The notes under the pieces were generated by a model, which worked only from the letters and a program-made list of their open reading frames with translations, searched no databases and was not told the DNA's origin. The position numbers were made by a program, and so were the translations under genes. Below are positions 1 to 7,165 of a DNA stretch of 20,283 nt, piece by piece. Origin of the DNA: a virus. Position 1 is the stretch's first letter. Each line of letters starts with the position of its first letter. Where the stretch lies: positions 1-20,283 of the IMG/VR virus record IMGVR_UViG_3300028840_001741. One strand, 5' to 3'.

Positions 1-144
1 TGCCACTATCTCCCGACGTTGAAGTGCCACTATCTCCCGACGTTGAAGTGCCACGGTATCCCGACGTTGAAGTGCCATAGTCTCCCGACGTTGAAGTGCC
101 ACTATCTCCCGACGTTGAAGTGCCGTAGTTGCCCGACGTTGAAG
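1..144 (-). repeat. 24-bp tandem repeats, six copies, continuing off the left edge
   Basis: Six perfectly phased 24-bp units begin at 1, 25, 49, 73, 97 and 121. Seventeen of the 24 bases are identical in all copies; changes are confined to repeat bases 5-11. On the minus strand each unit encodes G-T-S-T-S-G plus two variable residues: NY, DY, YR or DS (DS in three copies). The invariant part also uses nearly the same synonymous codons in every copy, which points to recent duplication or gene conversion. The array lies inside the partial coding region and is a coding repeat, not a CRISPR. Confidence 0.95.
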
Positions 145-511
145 TGCCGCCAGCAATGGCGCGGCCAGCCCCGCCATGCGCCATCAGGTACTCAGTAGCA
201 CTCGCTCTCGTACCGCAATGCACAACCTCGCCAGCGGGGAACTTCACTTTACCCGAGCTGATGGGGATAATGCTATCGGCAGGTACTCGCACTACTATCC
301 AGCGGGTATTTCTCATCCAATTCAGCTGTGTGCCGTCACCTTCGCCCCATAACAAACCATGCAGGCCGCCGCCGCATTGCGGCGTTGCATCCCAATCGTC
401 GCATTTGACTGGCCCGCTGTTCGGCCACACAAAACCATTGCGCGAAGTCATGTCAGCTCTGCACGTGCGCAGTACCAGGACTGTGTCGTTGTTCTTTTTT
501 GTCGTGTTCAT
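1..511 (-). CDS. Partial phage protein with octapeptide (GTSTSGxx) solenoid repeats
   Basis: This reading frame starts at an ATG at 511 and is still open at the window edge, so at least 170 residues are visible and the C-terminus is missing. The start is supported by an AAAGGA ribosome site about 8 bases upstream. Residues 1-121 form a globular N-terminal domain rich in Cys, Trp and Gly, including CGGGLHGLLWGEGDG near 46-60 and GKVKFPAGEVVHCG near 87-100. From residue 122 the chain becomes tandem octapeptides of the form G-T-S-T-S-G-x-x. From memory, this two-part design resembles a widespread phage and bacterial family of unknown function, with GTATAGxx-type repeats that probably fold as a beta-solenoid. 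It could be a surface, adhesin or stabilising protein; this is inference from the repeats. It is separated from the zinc-ribbon gene by 321 bases and may have its own promoter. Confidence 0.8.
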   Translation of the reverse strand, partial: MNTTKKNNDTVLVLRTCRADMTSRNGFVWPNSGPVKCDDWDATPQCGGGLHGLLWGEGDGTQLNWMRNTRWIVVRVPADSIIPISSGKVKFPAGEVVHCGTRASATEYLMAHGGAGRAIAGGTSTSGNYGTSTSGDSGTSTSGDYGTSTSGYRGTSTSGDSGTSTSGDSG

Positions 512-832
512 GATTTTCCTTTCGATGCAGCTTATCTCCTATCAACTATATGTATTAGGGGATATTATCGGTAACACGGCAAATGAAAAATAAATTTTTT
601 TTTGGCGAACTGCCAGTCGCCGCAGCCCAAATATCGGCAAGGATTAAATGGCTTGTACCGATTGATTCTAAGCAACTTTCTCGGCAAAATAGGGGTATCG
701 GTAGGTGTTTATTGGGGATGGAGTTAGGGCAAAACGGCGCATTTTGGGTAAATAATAGACATACAGTACGGGTACGGAAAATCGCATTTTGCAAGTATAG
801 TGTTTTCAGGGGGTTACGATAGGCAAAATCGG
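512..832. other. 321-base non-coding gap with AT-rich tract
   Basis: This is the only gap above 300 bases. It separates the zinc-ribbon gene (stop at 833) from the solenoid-repeat gene (start at 511). It contains an A/T run around 585-604 and two promoter-like pairs for leftward transcription: one at 562-589 and a weaker one with a TATTAT box at 752-757 and CGGAAA (read as TTTCCG) at 775-780, spacer 17. Short open frames exist on both strands (583-822 plus, 555-794 minus), but they lack good ribosome sites and convincing protein composition. No strong terminator was found. Confidence 0.6.
562..589 (-). promoter_or_regulatory. Possible sigma70-like promoter for the solenoid gene
   Basis: On the minus strand TTTTCA (589-584) is followed after 16 bases by TAATAT (567-562). 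Each box matches four of six consensus positions. An A/T-rich stretch lies directly upstream, like an UP element. The predicted start near 555 would leave a leader of about 44 bases before the ATG at 511, with AAAGGA in it. The match is modest and was made by eye. Confidence 0.3.
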
Positions 833-1129
833 CTAAACCGTTACGCGCCGCCCGTCACGCTTTGCGCGGCGGGCTTTTCTGGCGGATTTTGCCCTTTTGC
901 GGGCCGCGCAGTCAGGGCAATAGCGCGCGCCAGTCGCCCTCGGCTGCCCGCACAAAGCGCACAGCTTGACTTCCGGCGGGGCTATCGTACCCGCTAAAGT
1001 ACACCGCCAGCAGAGTGAGGCTGTTACATTTTCGGGGGCGGGGGTTTCGCGTCCGCAGCGGGAGCAAAATATACCGGACGGGCGAGCGTGCATCCATTCA
1101 CGATTCAATTTTCGGACTTCCGTGCCCAT
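833..1129 (-). CDS. Small double zinc-ribbon protein
   Basis: This 98-residue protein carries four CxxC knuckles: C22-C25 with C40-C43, and C57-C60 with C71-C74, so two four-cysteine zinc sites are likely. Residues 76-95 are a strongly basic tail rich in Arg, Lys and Ala, which suits nucleic-acid contact. The ATG at 1129 has an AGGA ribosome site about 9 bases upstream. It follows two helix-turn-helix genes in the same direction, after a 70-base gap containing a hairpin. Zinc-ribbon proteins of this size are common in phage genomes, usually without a known role; a DNA- or RNA-binding regulator is a reasonable guess. I do not recognise a specific family. Confidence 0.75.
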   Translation of the reverse strand: MGTEVRKLNREWMHARPSGIFCSRCGRETPAPENVTASLCWRCTLAGTIAPPEVKLCALCGQPRATGARYCPDCAARKRAKSARKARRAKRDGRRVTV

Positions 1130-1151
1130 GGTAAGATTCCTGTAAAATCGC

Positions 1152-1186
1152 CCCGGCGGGCAGAAAGGCGAAAAACACCCACCGGG
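1152..1186 (-). promoter_or_regulatory. Intergenic hairpin upstream of the zinc-ribbon gene
   Basis: On the minus strand CCCGGTGGG (1186-1178) pairs with CCCGCCGGG (1160-1152) across a 17-base loop, giving nine pairs with one G-U. It lies 22 bases upstream of the zinc-ribbon ATG and just downstream of the 59-residue gene's stop. The following bases, CGATTTTA, are too weak a T-tract for a confident intrinsic terminator. It may act as an attenuator, a processing site or an end-of-transcript stabiliser. Confidence 0.4.
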
Positions 1187-1199
1187 ACTTGGCTAGACC

Positions 1200-1379
1200 T
1201 CATCGAGAGGCCACGGAATTATTTTGACGTATCTGTCGCATTGCATCGGCAAACGAATATCGCACAATTCGACCGCGATGGACTACGGGCTGGATATTCC
1301 ACCGCCGTATCGTCTTTGCGGATACGTGCATCTTGCGCGCCAGTTCAGCTATCGTCAGCAGTTTGGTTTCGTCGCTCAT
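1200..1379 (-). CDS. Short helix-turn-helix protein (excisionase/MerR-like), 59 aa
   Basis: A 59-residue frame starts at an ATG at 1379 and stops with TGA at 1202-1200. It begins with MSDETKLLTIAELARKMHVS followed by AKTIRRW, a clear helix-turn-helix of the kind found in excisionase and MerR-like DNA-binding domains. A short wing (HRGRIVRYSFADAM) follows. Its start lies inside the 3' end of the IF2N-HTH gene, a 35-base overlap, with AAGGGCGG as a possible ribosome site. The layout of its domain matches the C-terminal half of that upstream protein (KL-T....LA..., wing, then D(K/A)-A(R/M)-Q-I-R), so the two may be related by duplication. It probably binds DNA as a small regulator; the target is unknown. 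Confidence 0.75.
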   Translation of the reverse strand: MSDETKLLTIAELARKMHVSAKTIRRWNIQPVVHRGRIVRYSFADAMRQIRQNNSVASR

Positions 1380-1734
1380 GTGCCGCCCTTATTTGTTCGC
1401 GCGCCTTGTCGGGTTCAAATAAGATTCGCCGCGGATTGTCAGTGTCGGGCCGTCCGGTTATGACCCCGGTGTTCAGCAATTCTAAAATATATCTCTGTTT
1501 TGTGTGTAACTGCGCCGCCAGTACCCCGGCGGTTACTAATTTAGCGCTCGGTTTCTTCACGTCGCCAGGTCTGGCATCTTCCGTCCGCGAGCCGACGAGC
1601 TTCCGTAGATGCTCAGCCTGCACTTCCGACACGGACGCAAAGTGATTCTCCGCCGCAATAGAGTTTTCGCGGCATACGTCAAGAAGTTGCGCGGTCGGCA
1701 TCTTTAGTTCGTTGGCCAATTCATAAACTCGCAT
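1345..1734 (-). CDS. IF2 N-terminal-like domain fused to a helix-turn-helix
   Basis: Residues 1-46 begin MRVYELANELKMPTAQLLDV and closely resemble the small N-terminal domain of bacterial translation initiation factor IF2 (IF2_N). Residues 65-117 look like a winged helix-turn-helix of the excisionase/MerR type. No GTPase domain is present, so this is not a translation factor. The start at 1734 is preferred over an in-frame ATG at 1761, because AAGGAG lies 8 bases upstream and the IF2_N motif begins exactly there. The stop of the upstream gene is one base before this ATG, so the two are probably translationally coupled. The protein has 129 residues. A DNA- or RNA-binding regulatory role is inferred; what the IF2_N module does in a phage is unknown. 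Confidence 0.8.
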   Translation of the reverse strand: MRVYELANELKMPTAQLLDVCRENSIAAENHFASVSEVQAEHLRKLVGSRTEDARPGDVKKPSAKLVTAGVLAAQLHTKQRYILELLNTGVITGRPDTDNPRRILFEPDKAREQIRAAHERRNQTADDS

Positions 1735-1735
1735 A

Positions 1736-2347
1736 TCACATCTCCTTAATCTCAAAATCAATATCCAATAGATTCAAAGTCTGCAATAGAGATAAATAGT
1801 ACGTTTCGTATTTCTCGGTTTTGTGCGTACCCCATCGCCCGCCGTAGTATTGCCGCAGGTGTTTTGACCAGTTCGTGGAACGGAACCCGACGCCGATTAT
1901 TTTATCCGCACCCAAAACAGCCGCCAAGTGCGCGGCAGTCTCGCCGGAGCCGCCGCCTAAATACAGTTCGTCCGGCGTGCGGCGGGTGTCCAATACATCT
2001 ACGTTACGCACGCCCCGGAAACTAACGCAGTTAGCGACCGGCCCGATTAGCGTATCGCCCGGCTTGTCGGTGCCCATCGGCTTGCGAAACACCCCCATCA
2101 TCTCGCCCGACACGCAACGGGCTAAAGTTTCGTTCCATGCGCCCGGCTGTTCCGTCTTCCAAACATAATCCCTGACCAGCCAGTACGTCTTGCCGGGTAC
2201 GGTCGGGAACGGCCCCATCGCCGCGCGGTGAATATAAATGCGCGGCGCATCCCCCATCGACGCAAAATCAAACCCGTCGAGCGATTCGCCGGTTCCGATG
2301 ATATAAACGTCGCCGCTATGCTTCCCTGCAAGGTCGGCCAGACTCAT
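1736..2347 (-). CDS. DUF115/GT42-like nucleotide-sugar or Rossmann-fold protein
   Basis: This 203-residue protein starts with a beta-strand and glycine loop, VYIIGTGESLDGFD (residues 14-27), like the GNGPSL loop of DUF115/MptE-like proteins and GT42 sialyltransferases. A second glycine-rich patch, GGGSGETAAHLAAVLGADKI, lies near residues 131-150 and is followed by GVGF, as in those families where a second Rossmann strand follows. The start at 2347 has an AAAGGA ribosome site. It lies 43 bases downstream of the glycosyltransferase-like gene, so the two could act on the same glycan. The match is by motif and layout only; activity and substrate are unproven. Other Rossmann-fold enzymes remain possible. 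Confidence 0.55.
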   Translation of the reverse strand: MSLADLAGKHSGDVYIIGTGESLDGFDFASMGDAPRIYIHRAAMGPFPTVPGKTYWLVRDYVWKTEQPGAWNETLARCVSGEMMGVFRKPMGTDKPGDTLIGPVANCVSFRGVRNVDVLDTRRTPDELYLGGGSGETAAHLAAVLGADKIIGVGFRSTNWSKHLRQYYGGRWGTHKTEKYETYYLSLLQTLNLLDIDFEIKEM

Positions 2348-2390
2348 ATCAAATCCTTTCGCCGCTATTATCTACACGCCGAAATAAATG

Positions 2391-3050
2391 TCAAACACTA
2401 ATTTTTCGCAAACTTTTTCGGCCTGCCTGATGCTGACGAATTACCACGTCGCTCACCAGCGGCATTACTTCATAGCAGAGCGAGCCGCCCTGGTTGACCG
2501 GCTCGATGTAAGCATACCCGTAAGGCAGTTGCCGTGTCACCACGTTAAAGTCGGCCAGCACGTCCTGTAAAACCTGTTGATCCCAAGCCTCGCGATAAGG
2601 GTATTTATACTGCCCGTTTCGCATCCGTAGAATACGCCGCTCCTGCTCTATCTTCCATACCTTTACTATCTCGCGCGTTATACAGCTACCGTCAAAATAC
2701 AGGGTGTTGCTCATTAGACGATTTTTTACCCGTGTATTATTCAGGACGGGGTAGGCGACCTGGACTTTTGCCCAGCTATCATCGGTCAACAAAGACGGGA
2801 ATCGCAGCATTTCGGCATCGGCATCGAGGTATAATATAGCTGTTTCGGGATGCGTAACCATCGCCATCAAAATTACTGCCGGGCAATAGGCACAATGTGC
2901 CACCCATCGCATTGCCAGTTCCGCGTAGCCCCGGCAAGTCGGCATGGAATATATCCGGCTATCCAGCCCCTGCGCGGCCACCGAACGCCTCATACGTTCC
3001 GCCATTGCGGGATAATCGCCGTCCGGCGTATAGTACCCGACGACTATCAT
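2391..3050 (-). CDS. GT-A-type glycosyltransferase-like protein with DxD motif
   Basis: The 219-residue protein opens with MIVVGYYTPDGDYPAMAERM and has ILYLDADAEML near residues 72-82, where D76 and D78 form a DxD metal and nucleotide-sugar motif. WDQQVLQDVL (156-165) and a late histidine (H207) also fit small GT-A transferases of the nucleotide-diphospho-sugar group, in which a WxDQ-type motif follows the DxD. The start overlaps the previous stop as TAATG and has GGAGG just upstream, so translation is coupled to the tail gene before it. It may glycosylate a virion protein, DNA or a host surface component; the substrate cannot be read from the sequence. Confidence 0.65.
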   Translation of the reverse strand: MIVVGYYTPDGDYPAMAERMRRSVAAQGLDSRIYSMPTCRGYAELAMRWVAHCAYCPAVILMAMVTHPETAILYLDADAEMLRFPSLLTDDSWAKVQVAYPVLNNTRVKNRLMSNTLYFDGSCITREIVKVWKIEQERRILRMRNGQYKYPYREAWDQQVLQDVLADFNVVTRQLPYGYAYIEPVNQGGSLCYEVMPLVSDVVIRQHQAGRKSLRKISV

Positions 3051-3859
3051 TATGCCTCCGATGCGCTGCCGTAGATTATGCCGGAGGCATAGAAAAAGTA
3101 TCCGTTTGTATCGCGGTGAACAATCACGCTTTGCCCCTCCGGTACTCTAGTGGTTATGCCACTCATCGTTAACGGGTCGAACTCCGGCGGGTCGCGTTCC
3201 CACAAATTAACCGCCGTATAACTGCCGCCTATATCCAGCGTTACCGTGTAGTTCGGGGTCGTAAGCTGCGCAGCTACAACGGCTCGAAACGTTGGGTACA
3301 TCCCGCCGACTCCGGCGATTGCGGGAGCCGAAGTATCTATTACGCACATCGCGCCGCCGGTAACGATTTCCAGCACTTCCAGTATTTTATACGGCCCGTA
3401 ATCATCGTCGGCCTCGTAAACCCCGTCAGATGCAAGCTTGCATTTTTCGGAATCGTTATCGGCGTCACGGACGAATACGCCCCTGACCGACCCGGCGCGT
3501 CCGCCGCCTATTGATATGCGCCCGATATCGTTATTGGCAATCACTTGCTCGCATATCGCCGTCGTGCCTGCACCCGTGTAAGCGTCTAAATCATATACCT
3601 GCCCGTCGAACTCGTCGCCCGCCAGAAACTCGCCCAGGTCCATCGCCTGCCCTCGCTCAAGCGTAGAACCCGTATCATTACGCCCCCAAAGCCCTGCGCG
3701 GTTTACATCGCGAGCCGGTGTTATCGTGCCGCCCAAGCCGACTTTTGGCTCGCTGCCCTCCTGGTCGGCTGCATCGCACCACGCATTATGATTTTGCGCG
3801 CTGATGGTAAGCCGCTGCCCGTCCCTCGCCCGAAAACCGTCTGTCTTTTGCCTGGCCAT
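3050..3859 (-). CDS. Unrecognised tail-tip or virion protein, 269 aa
   Basis: I do not recognise the family. The N-terminus is basic (MARQKTDGFRARDGQRLTIS), followed by a long Gly-, Asp- and Thr-rich region with many short predicted strands and no membrane segment or signal peptide. The C-terminal part (about 190-269) has alternating hydrophobic residues, as in beta-sandwich domains. It begins immediately after the stop of the preceding gene (TAA then ATG). Position downstream of the tape measure suggests a tail-tip, baseplate or fibre component. This is inference from gene order only. Confidence 0.6.
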   Translation of the reverse strand: MARQKTDGFRARDGQRLTISAQNHNAWCDAADQEGSEPKVGLGGTITPARDVNRAGLWGRNDTGSTLERGQAMDLGEFLAGDEFDGQVYDLDAYTGAGTTAICEQVIANNDIGRISIGGGRAGSVRGVFVRDADNDSEKCKLASDGVYEADDDYGPYKILEVLEIVTGGAMCVIDTSAPAIAGVGGMYPTFRAVVAAQLTTPNYTVTLDIGGSYTAVNLWERDPPEFDPLTMSGITTRVPEGQSVIVHRDTNGYFFYASGIIYGSASEA

Positions 3860-4795
3860 TTAACTTGACGTTCCAAACACATCATCCCAGCTCACCTCGT
3901 CGTACACCCTGACGACATAGGCGCTGGTAATCCGCATCTTGACAGGTACGTTAGACGCCGACTGGTAATGCCTGCCCCTAAACCACAGCACGTCATGCGC
4001 GTACATGATTATTTCTTTTCCGGTCTCAGTAAAGTCGGGGTGTTCTACCGGGCTAGCTTCGGGAAAATTAGGCTTAATCAGCATCGAGCAGTTAACGAGA
4101 ATATCACCGTTAACGTTGGTGTCCGCCGGAACGTCAACTCTCTGCATTAGAGCAGCATAAGCCTCTACCGTTTTAGTTCGCCCGGTGCGCGCGTGCCGCA
4201 ACGTAAACTGGTTAGTGTTAACCGTATCTACCAGCGATTCAACGTCCGCTGCCTCAAAATCGCTGTCGCCATTCAGTACCATCGACACGGTGACCTGTTC
4301 CGCCGATACCTGAATCGTAGTCCCCTCGATGGAATCGTTTGTCACGTTTATATCCGCGCCGTGGTCTGTGTTATCGCTTACGTCGTCGCTATCATACTTA
4401 GCCTTTTGCTCCTTGCCCGTTATGATATGAGCCGTACCCGACGCCGTACTAGTAGCAAATACCATCTCGTCAGCGGTCAGCTCCCGCGATGGCGCTGCAT
4501 AGCTGACGGTAACTTTGTGGTAACCATTCGTCGCGTCGTCAACGTCGGGGTTATAAACGGCCTTGACAGTAATGTCGGTCTGTGACATGCCATCTATTTG
4601 CAGCGGGAAAGTATCGGTATCGCCATGGACGGCCTCGACAACCGCCTGTGAGTTTTTGTAGCCGTGAGCATGCGCGACCTTCGCCAAAGATACCAGCCGG
4701 TAGCGTGTCTGCATTTCCTCGGCAGTTTCGTTCCAATAGTTTTCCACAACGCCGTTGGCGTCGCCCGACTCCAAGTTCACCCGCATATAAGCCAT
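3860..4795 (-). CDS. Unrecognised tail protein downstream of the tape measure, 311 aa
   Basis: The protein has no motif I can name. It is acidic, rich in Asp, Thr and Val, and looks mainly beta-stranded after a short helical start (residues 20-55). There is no signal peptide or transmembrane segment. The ATG directly follows the tape-measure stop (TAA-ATG), with AAAGGG about 10 bases upstream. In long-tailed phages this slot usually holds the distal tail protein or a hub component, so that is the most likely role. The sequence itself does not show the usual distal-tail signatures clearly. Confidence 0.6.
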   Translation of the reverse strand: MAYMRVNLESGDANGVVENYWNETAEEMQTRYRLVSLAKVAHAHGYKNSQAVVEAVHGDTDTFPLQIDGMSQTDITVKAVYNPDVDDATNGYHKVTVSYAAPSRELTADEMVFATSTASGTAHIITGKEQKAKYDSDDVSDNTDHGADINVTNDSIEGTTIQVSAEQVTVSMVLNGDSDFEAADVESLVDTVNTNQFTLRHARTGRTKTVEAYAALMQRVDVPADTNVNGDILVNCSMLIKPNFPEASPVEHPDFTETGKEIIMYAHDVLWFRGRHYQSASNVPVKMRITSAYVVRVYDEVSWDDVFGTSS

Positions 4796-7165
4796 TTAAT
4801 AGCCCTTTAAGTTGCCGGCGTCCGCGTTGGTATTACGCCCGCCAAATACCAGTGTCGGCGGCTGCTTTTGGTTTGCCGGGTCGGTATTTTCGGCAATCTC
4901 TTTCGTGTTGTCGGCGGTTTCCTCCGCCGCACTGCCTAGCCGGGCCATCAAGTCTGTTGGGTTGCGAGCCTGGTTCGATATGCCCTGCATCGCCGCAACC
5001 TGCGCGTCGGCGAGAAAAGCGCCGGCCTCGCGCCTGCCGAGGTCGAGTAAACCCCCCATGTCGCCCGCGCTTTTTTCTTTTTTGTTACCCGGATAATGCC
5101 GCAACCATGTCAGTCCGCCCGTCGGTATACTATCCTCGACCGACTCCTTGAACGCCCCGGCAAACTCCTCGCCCGCCTTTTTCCCCGCTTTGCGATGTTC
5201 CTCCGGTACGCCATATATTTCTTCCCAGTCGATTGCTAACTTGACCTCGCCTAAACTTTCGCCCAATTCGACTATTTTCGGCCTCCCGCCTTTATCCCCC
5301 ATTAGGCTTGCCCGCCGGTTGCGCTCGATTGCAGACGCGCCATCGGACAGTATAGCCCCGCTCGGCATATTGGTCATTTGGTTTATTCGCTGTCTGATTT
5401 TTGCTTGTTCGTCCAGCAGGTCGGCCCGGCTATCCAGAAGCCGACGACGTTCCCTCCAGCCGAAGTGCGTACCCCATACGGAGCTTAGAGATTTGTCTAT
5501 GCGTTCCTGCACCTTCTCGATTTGCTCGTCCAGGTCGCGTACCTGGCTTTCCATTTCCAGGATAAGCCCTTGCTGCATTGTGTCAATCAGCCCGCTAAAC
5601 GCGCCTGCCATCGCCTCGACCTCGCCGGTCGCCGCGTTTATGCTAACTCCAAAATCTCCATACTTACCCGTCAAGTCGGCCAGCAACGCTCGCGCCTCGG
5701 AAAGCTGCTCGTTATTCAACTGCCCGGCTTCCGCCAACTGCCTTAATCGACGCGCCTTTTCCATATCGGCGCTAGCTGCCGCTTCCGTTTCTGCGCGGGC
5801 GTCCTGCAAAGTCGCAATATACTCTTGCTGCTGGTCGGCAAGCTCGCCGACGCTCGTGGTATTGCGGTCGATAACCTCACGCAGCATAAAGAACGCGCCG
5901 ACGGCCAGCGCTATCACACCAGCAGGGCCGCTCAGCAGGCTTAACGCAACGCCCAGCGATTTCACTGCGGCAATCACCTTGCCGAACATCATTACCAAGC
6001 CGCCCGCCCCGATGAGCAGCGGGCCCAGGACTATCAATGCGCCTGCCACTACGGTTAAGGATTTTGCCAGCCATTGATTTTGCTTGAGCCATTCGGTTAA
6101 CGGGCCGAGAACGCCGGTGATAAACTTGGCCGCCGATTCCAGCACAGGAGCAAGACCCTCGCCAAGCGCAATAACTACGCCCTCGACGGCAGACCATAAG
6201 CGCCGCAACGTCCCCCCGATTCCGGCGTCCATCTTTGCGGCAGTTTCCGCCGCCCGCCCGTCGGCGTTTGCGATAGCATCGGTCAACGCATCAAACGATC
6301 CGCTCGCCAGTTTTGCGCCACCGGCAATAGCCCGCTGGCCGAACAATTCCTTCATCTTCGCCAGGCGTTCCGGCGCGGTGAGTTTTGCCGCCTCGATTCC
6401 AAACTCCCGCATAATATCTGCCAGCGGCCTGAACTCCCCGGTTGCATCCGTGACGGCAACGCCCATCTCGCGCATTGACTCCTGCACCTTGGTATCGGCT
6501 AGCTGCGTCATTATCCGGCGCAACATTGCACCCGCCTGCGAACCTTTTATCGAAAAATTGGCAAGTATGCCGATAGTTTCCGCCGTCTGCTCAAGCGACA
6601 GCCCCATCTCGTCCGCAACCGGCCCGGCGTAGGTCATAGCTTCGGCCAGATCGTCGATAGTCTGAGCCGATGAATTAGCCGTCGCGACAAGTACATCGGC
6701 AATCCGTGTCACGTCCTTGGCCTCAAGCCCGAAAATGCGCATTGTCCCCGCAGCGATTTCCGAGGCGCGAGCCAGCTCGATGCCCGTCGCCCTAGCCAGA
6801 TTAAGCACATCGGCGGTCGAGGCCAGTATTTCCGTCGTCTGGAAACCCGCCCGGCCCAACTCCGTCATGGCCCCCGCCACCTGCGAAGCTGTAAACGATG
6901 TGGTGCGCCCTAGTTCTTTTGCCTGTTCCGTTAACGCCTCAAACTGCTCTCCGGTAGCGCCCGTAACCGCCTGCACCGTGCGCATCTGGTCGTCGAATGA
7001 CGCAAACTTCATCGTGATTCCGGCGATTGCCGCGCCAGCAACCGCCCCGATTCGCGTTAGCGTCGCCCCAAAGTTGCGCATCGCGCGGCCCGCCCGCTGG
7101 AGCTTCGCCTGAAAACCCGTATCGTCGAGTTCCATGCGATAATATATATTCGCGGCTGTGCGCAT
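4796..7165 (-). CDS. Tail tape measure protein (TP901 family)
   Basis: At 789 residues this is the longest gene of the window. Residues about 54-330 match the TP901-type tape-measure core, with FDDQMRTVQAVTG (57-69), TSFTASQVAGAMTELGRAGF and the SIKGSQAGAMLRRIMTQLA patch (205-223). A strongly hydrophobic stretch at about 368-428 is the usual membrane-active segment. Residues 440-560 are coiled and Ala/Glu/Gln-rich. The protein sets tail length and may help DNA entry. At roughly 0.15 nm per residue the tail would be near 120 nm, a rough estimate. The start overlaps the chaperone T-frame stop as TAATG with AGGA upstream, the standard arrangement. Confidence 0.93.
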   Translation of the reverse strand: MRTAANIYYRMELDDTGFQAKLQRAGRAMRNFGATLTRIGAVAGAAIAGITMKFASFDDQMRTVQAVTGATGEQFEALTEQAKELGRTTSFTASQVAGAMTELGRAGFQTTEILASTADVLNLARATGIELARASEIAAGTMRIFGLEAKDVTRIADVLVATANSSAQTIDDLAEAMTYAGPVADEMGLSLEQTAETIGILANFSIKGSQAGAMLRRIMTQLADTKVQESMREMGVAVTDATGEFRPLADIMREFGIEAAKLTAPERLAKMKELFGQRAIAGGAKLASGSFDALTDAIANADGRAAETAAKMDAGIGGTLRRLWSAVEGVVIALGEGLAPVLESAAKFITGVLGPLTEWLKQNQWLAKSLTVVAGALIVLGPLLIGAGGLVMMFGKVIAAVKSLGVALSLLSGPAGVIALAVGAFFMLREVIDRNTTSVGELADQQQEYIATLQDARAETEAAASADMEKARRLRQLAEAGQLNNEQLSEARALLADLTGKYGDFGVSINAATGEVEAMAGAFSGLIDTMQQGLILEMESQVRDLDEQIEKVQERIDKSLSSVWGTHFGWRERRRLLDSRADLLDEQAKIRQRINQMTNMPSGAILSDGASAIERNRRASLMGDKGGRPKIVELGESLGEVKLAIDWEEIYGVPEEHRKAGKKAGEEFAGAFKESVEDSIPTGGLTWLRHYPGNKKEKSAGDMGGLLDLGRREAGAFLADAQVAAMQGISNQARNPTDLMARLGSAAEETADNTKEIAENTDPANQKQPPTLVFGGRNTNADAGNLKGY

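Noticed and set aside
1-144. CRISPR-like array at the left edge
   Set aside because: Units are 24 bp without separate spacers, phased to codons, and lie inside an open reading frame; they are coding repeats.
129-593. Plus-strand frame over the solenoid gene
   Set aside because: It is antisense to a well-supported minus-strand gene with a ribosome site and repeat pattern; its own upstream part contains stops in the repeats.
555-794. Minus-strand 79-residue frame in the same gap
   Set aside because: It needs a TTG start without ribosome site and has no recognisable domain; a 38-residue ATG frame inside the gap is equally weak.
583-822. Plus-strand 79-residue frame in the 512-832 gap
   Set aside because: No good ribosome site, unusual composition, and opposite to every other gene; kept as non-coding.
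1735-1761. Upstream start of the IF2N-HTH gene
   Set aside because: It lies within the previous gene without a ribosome site, while the ATG at 1734 has AAGGAG and begins the IF2_N motif exactly.
5148-6077. Long plus-strand frame opposite the tape measure
   Set aside because: A Ser/Pro/Ala-rich antisense shadow of a certain gene; length reflects codon bias of the opposite strand.
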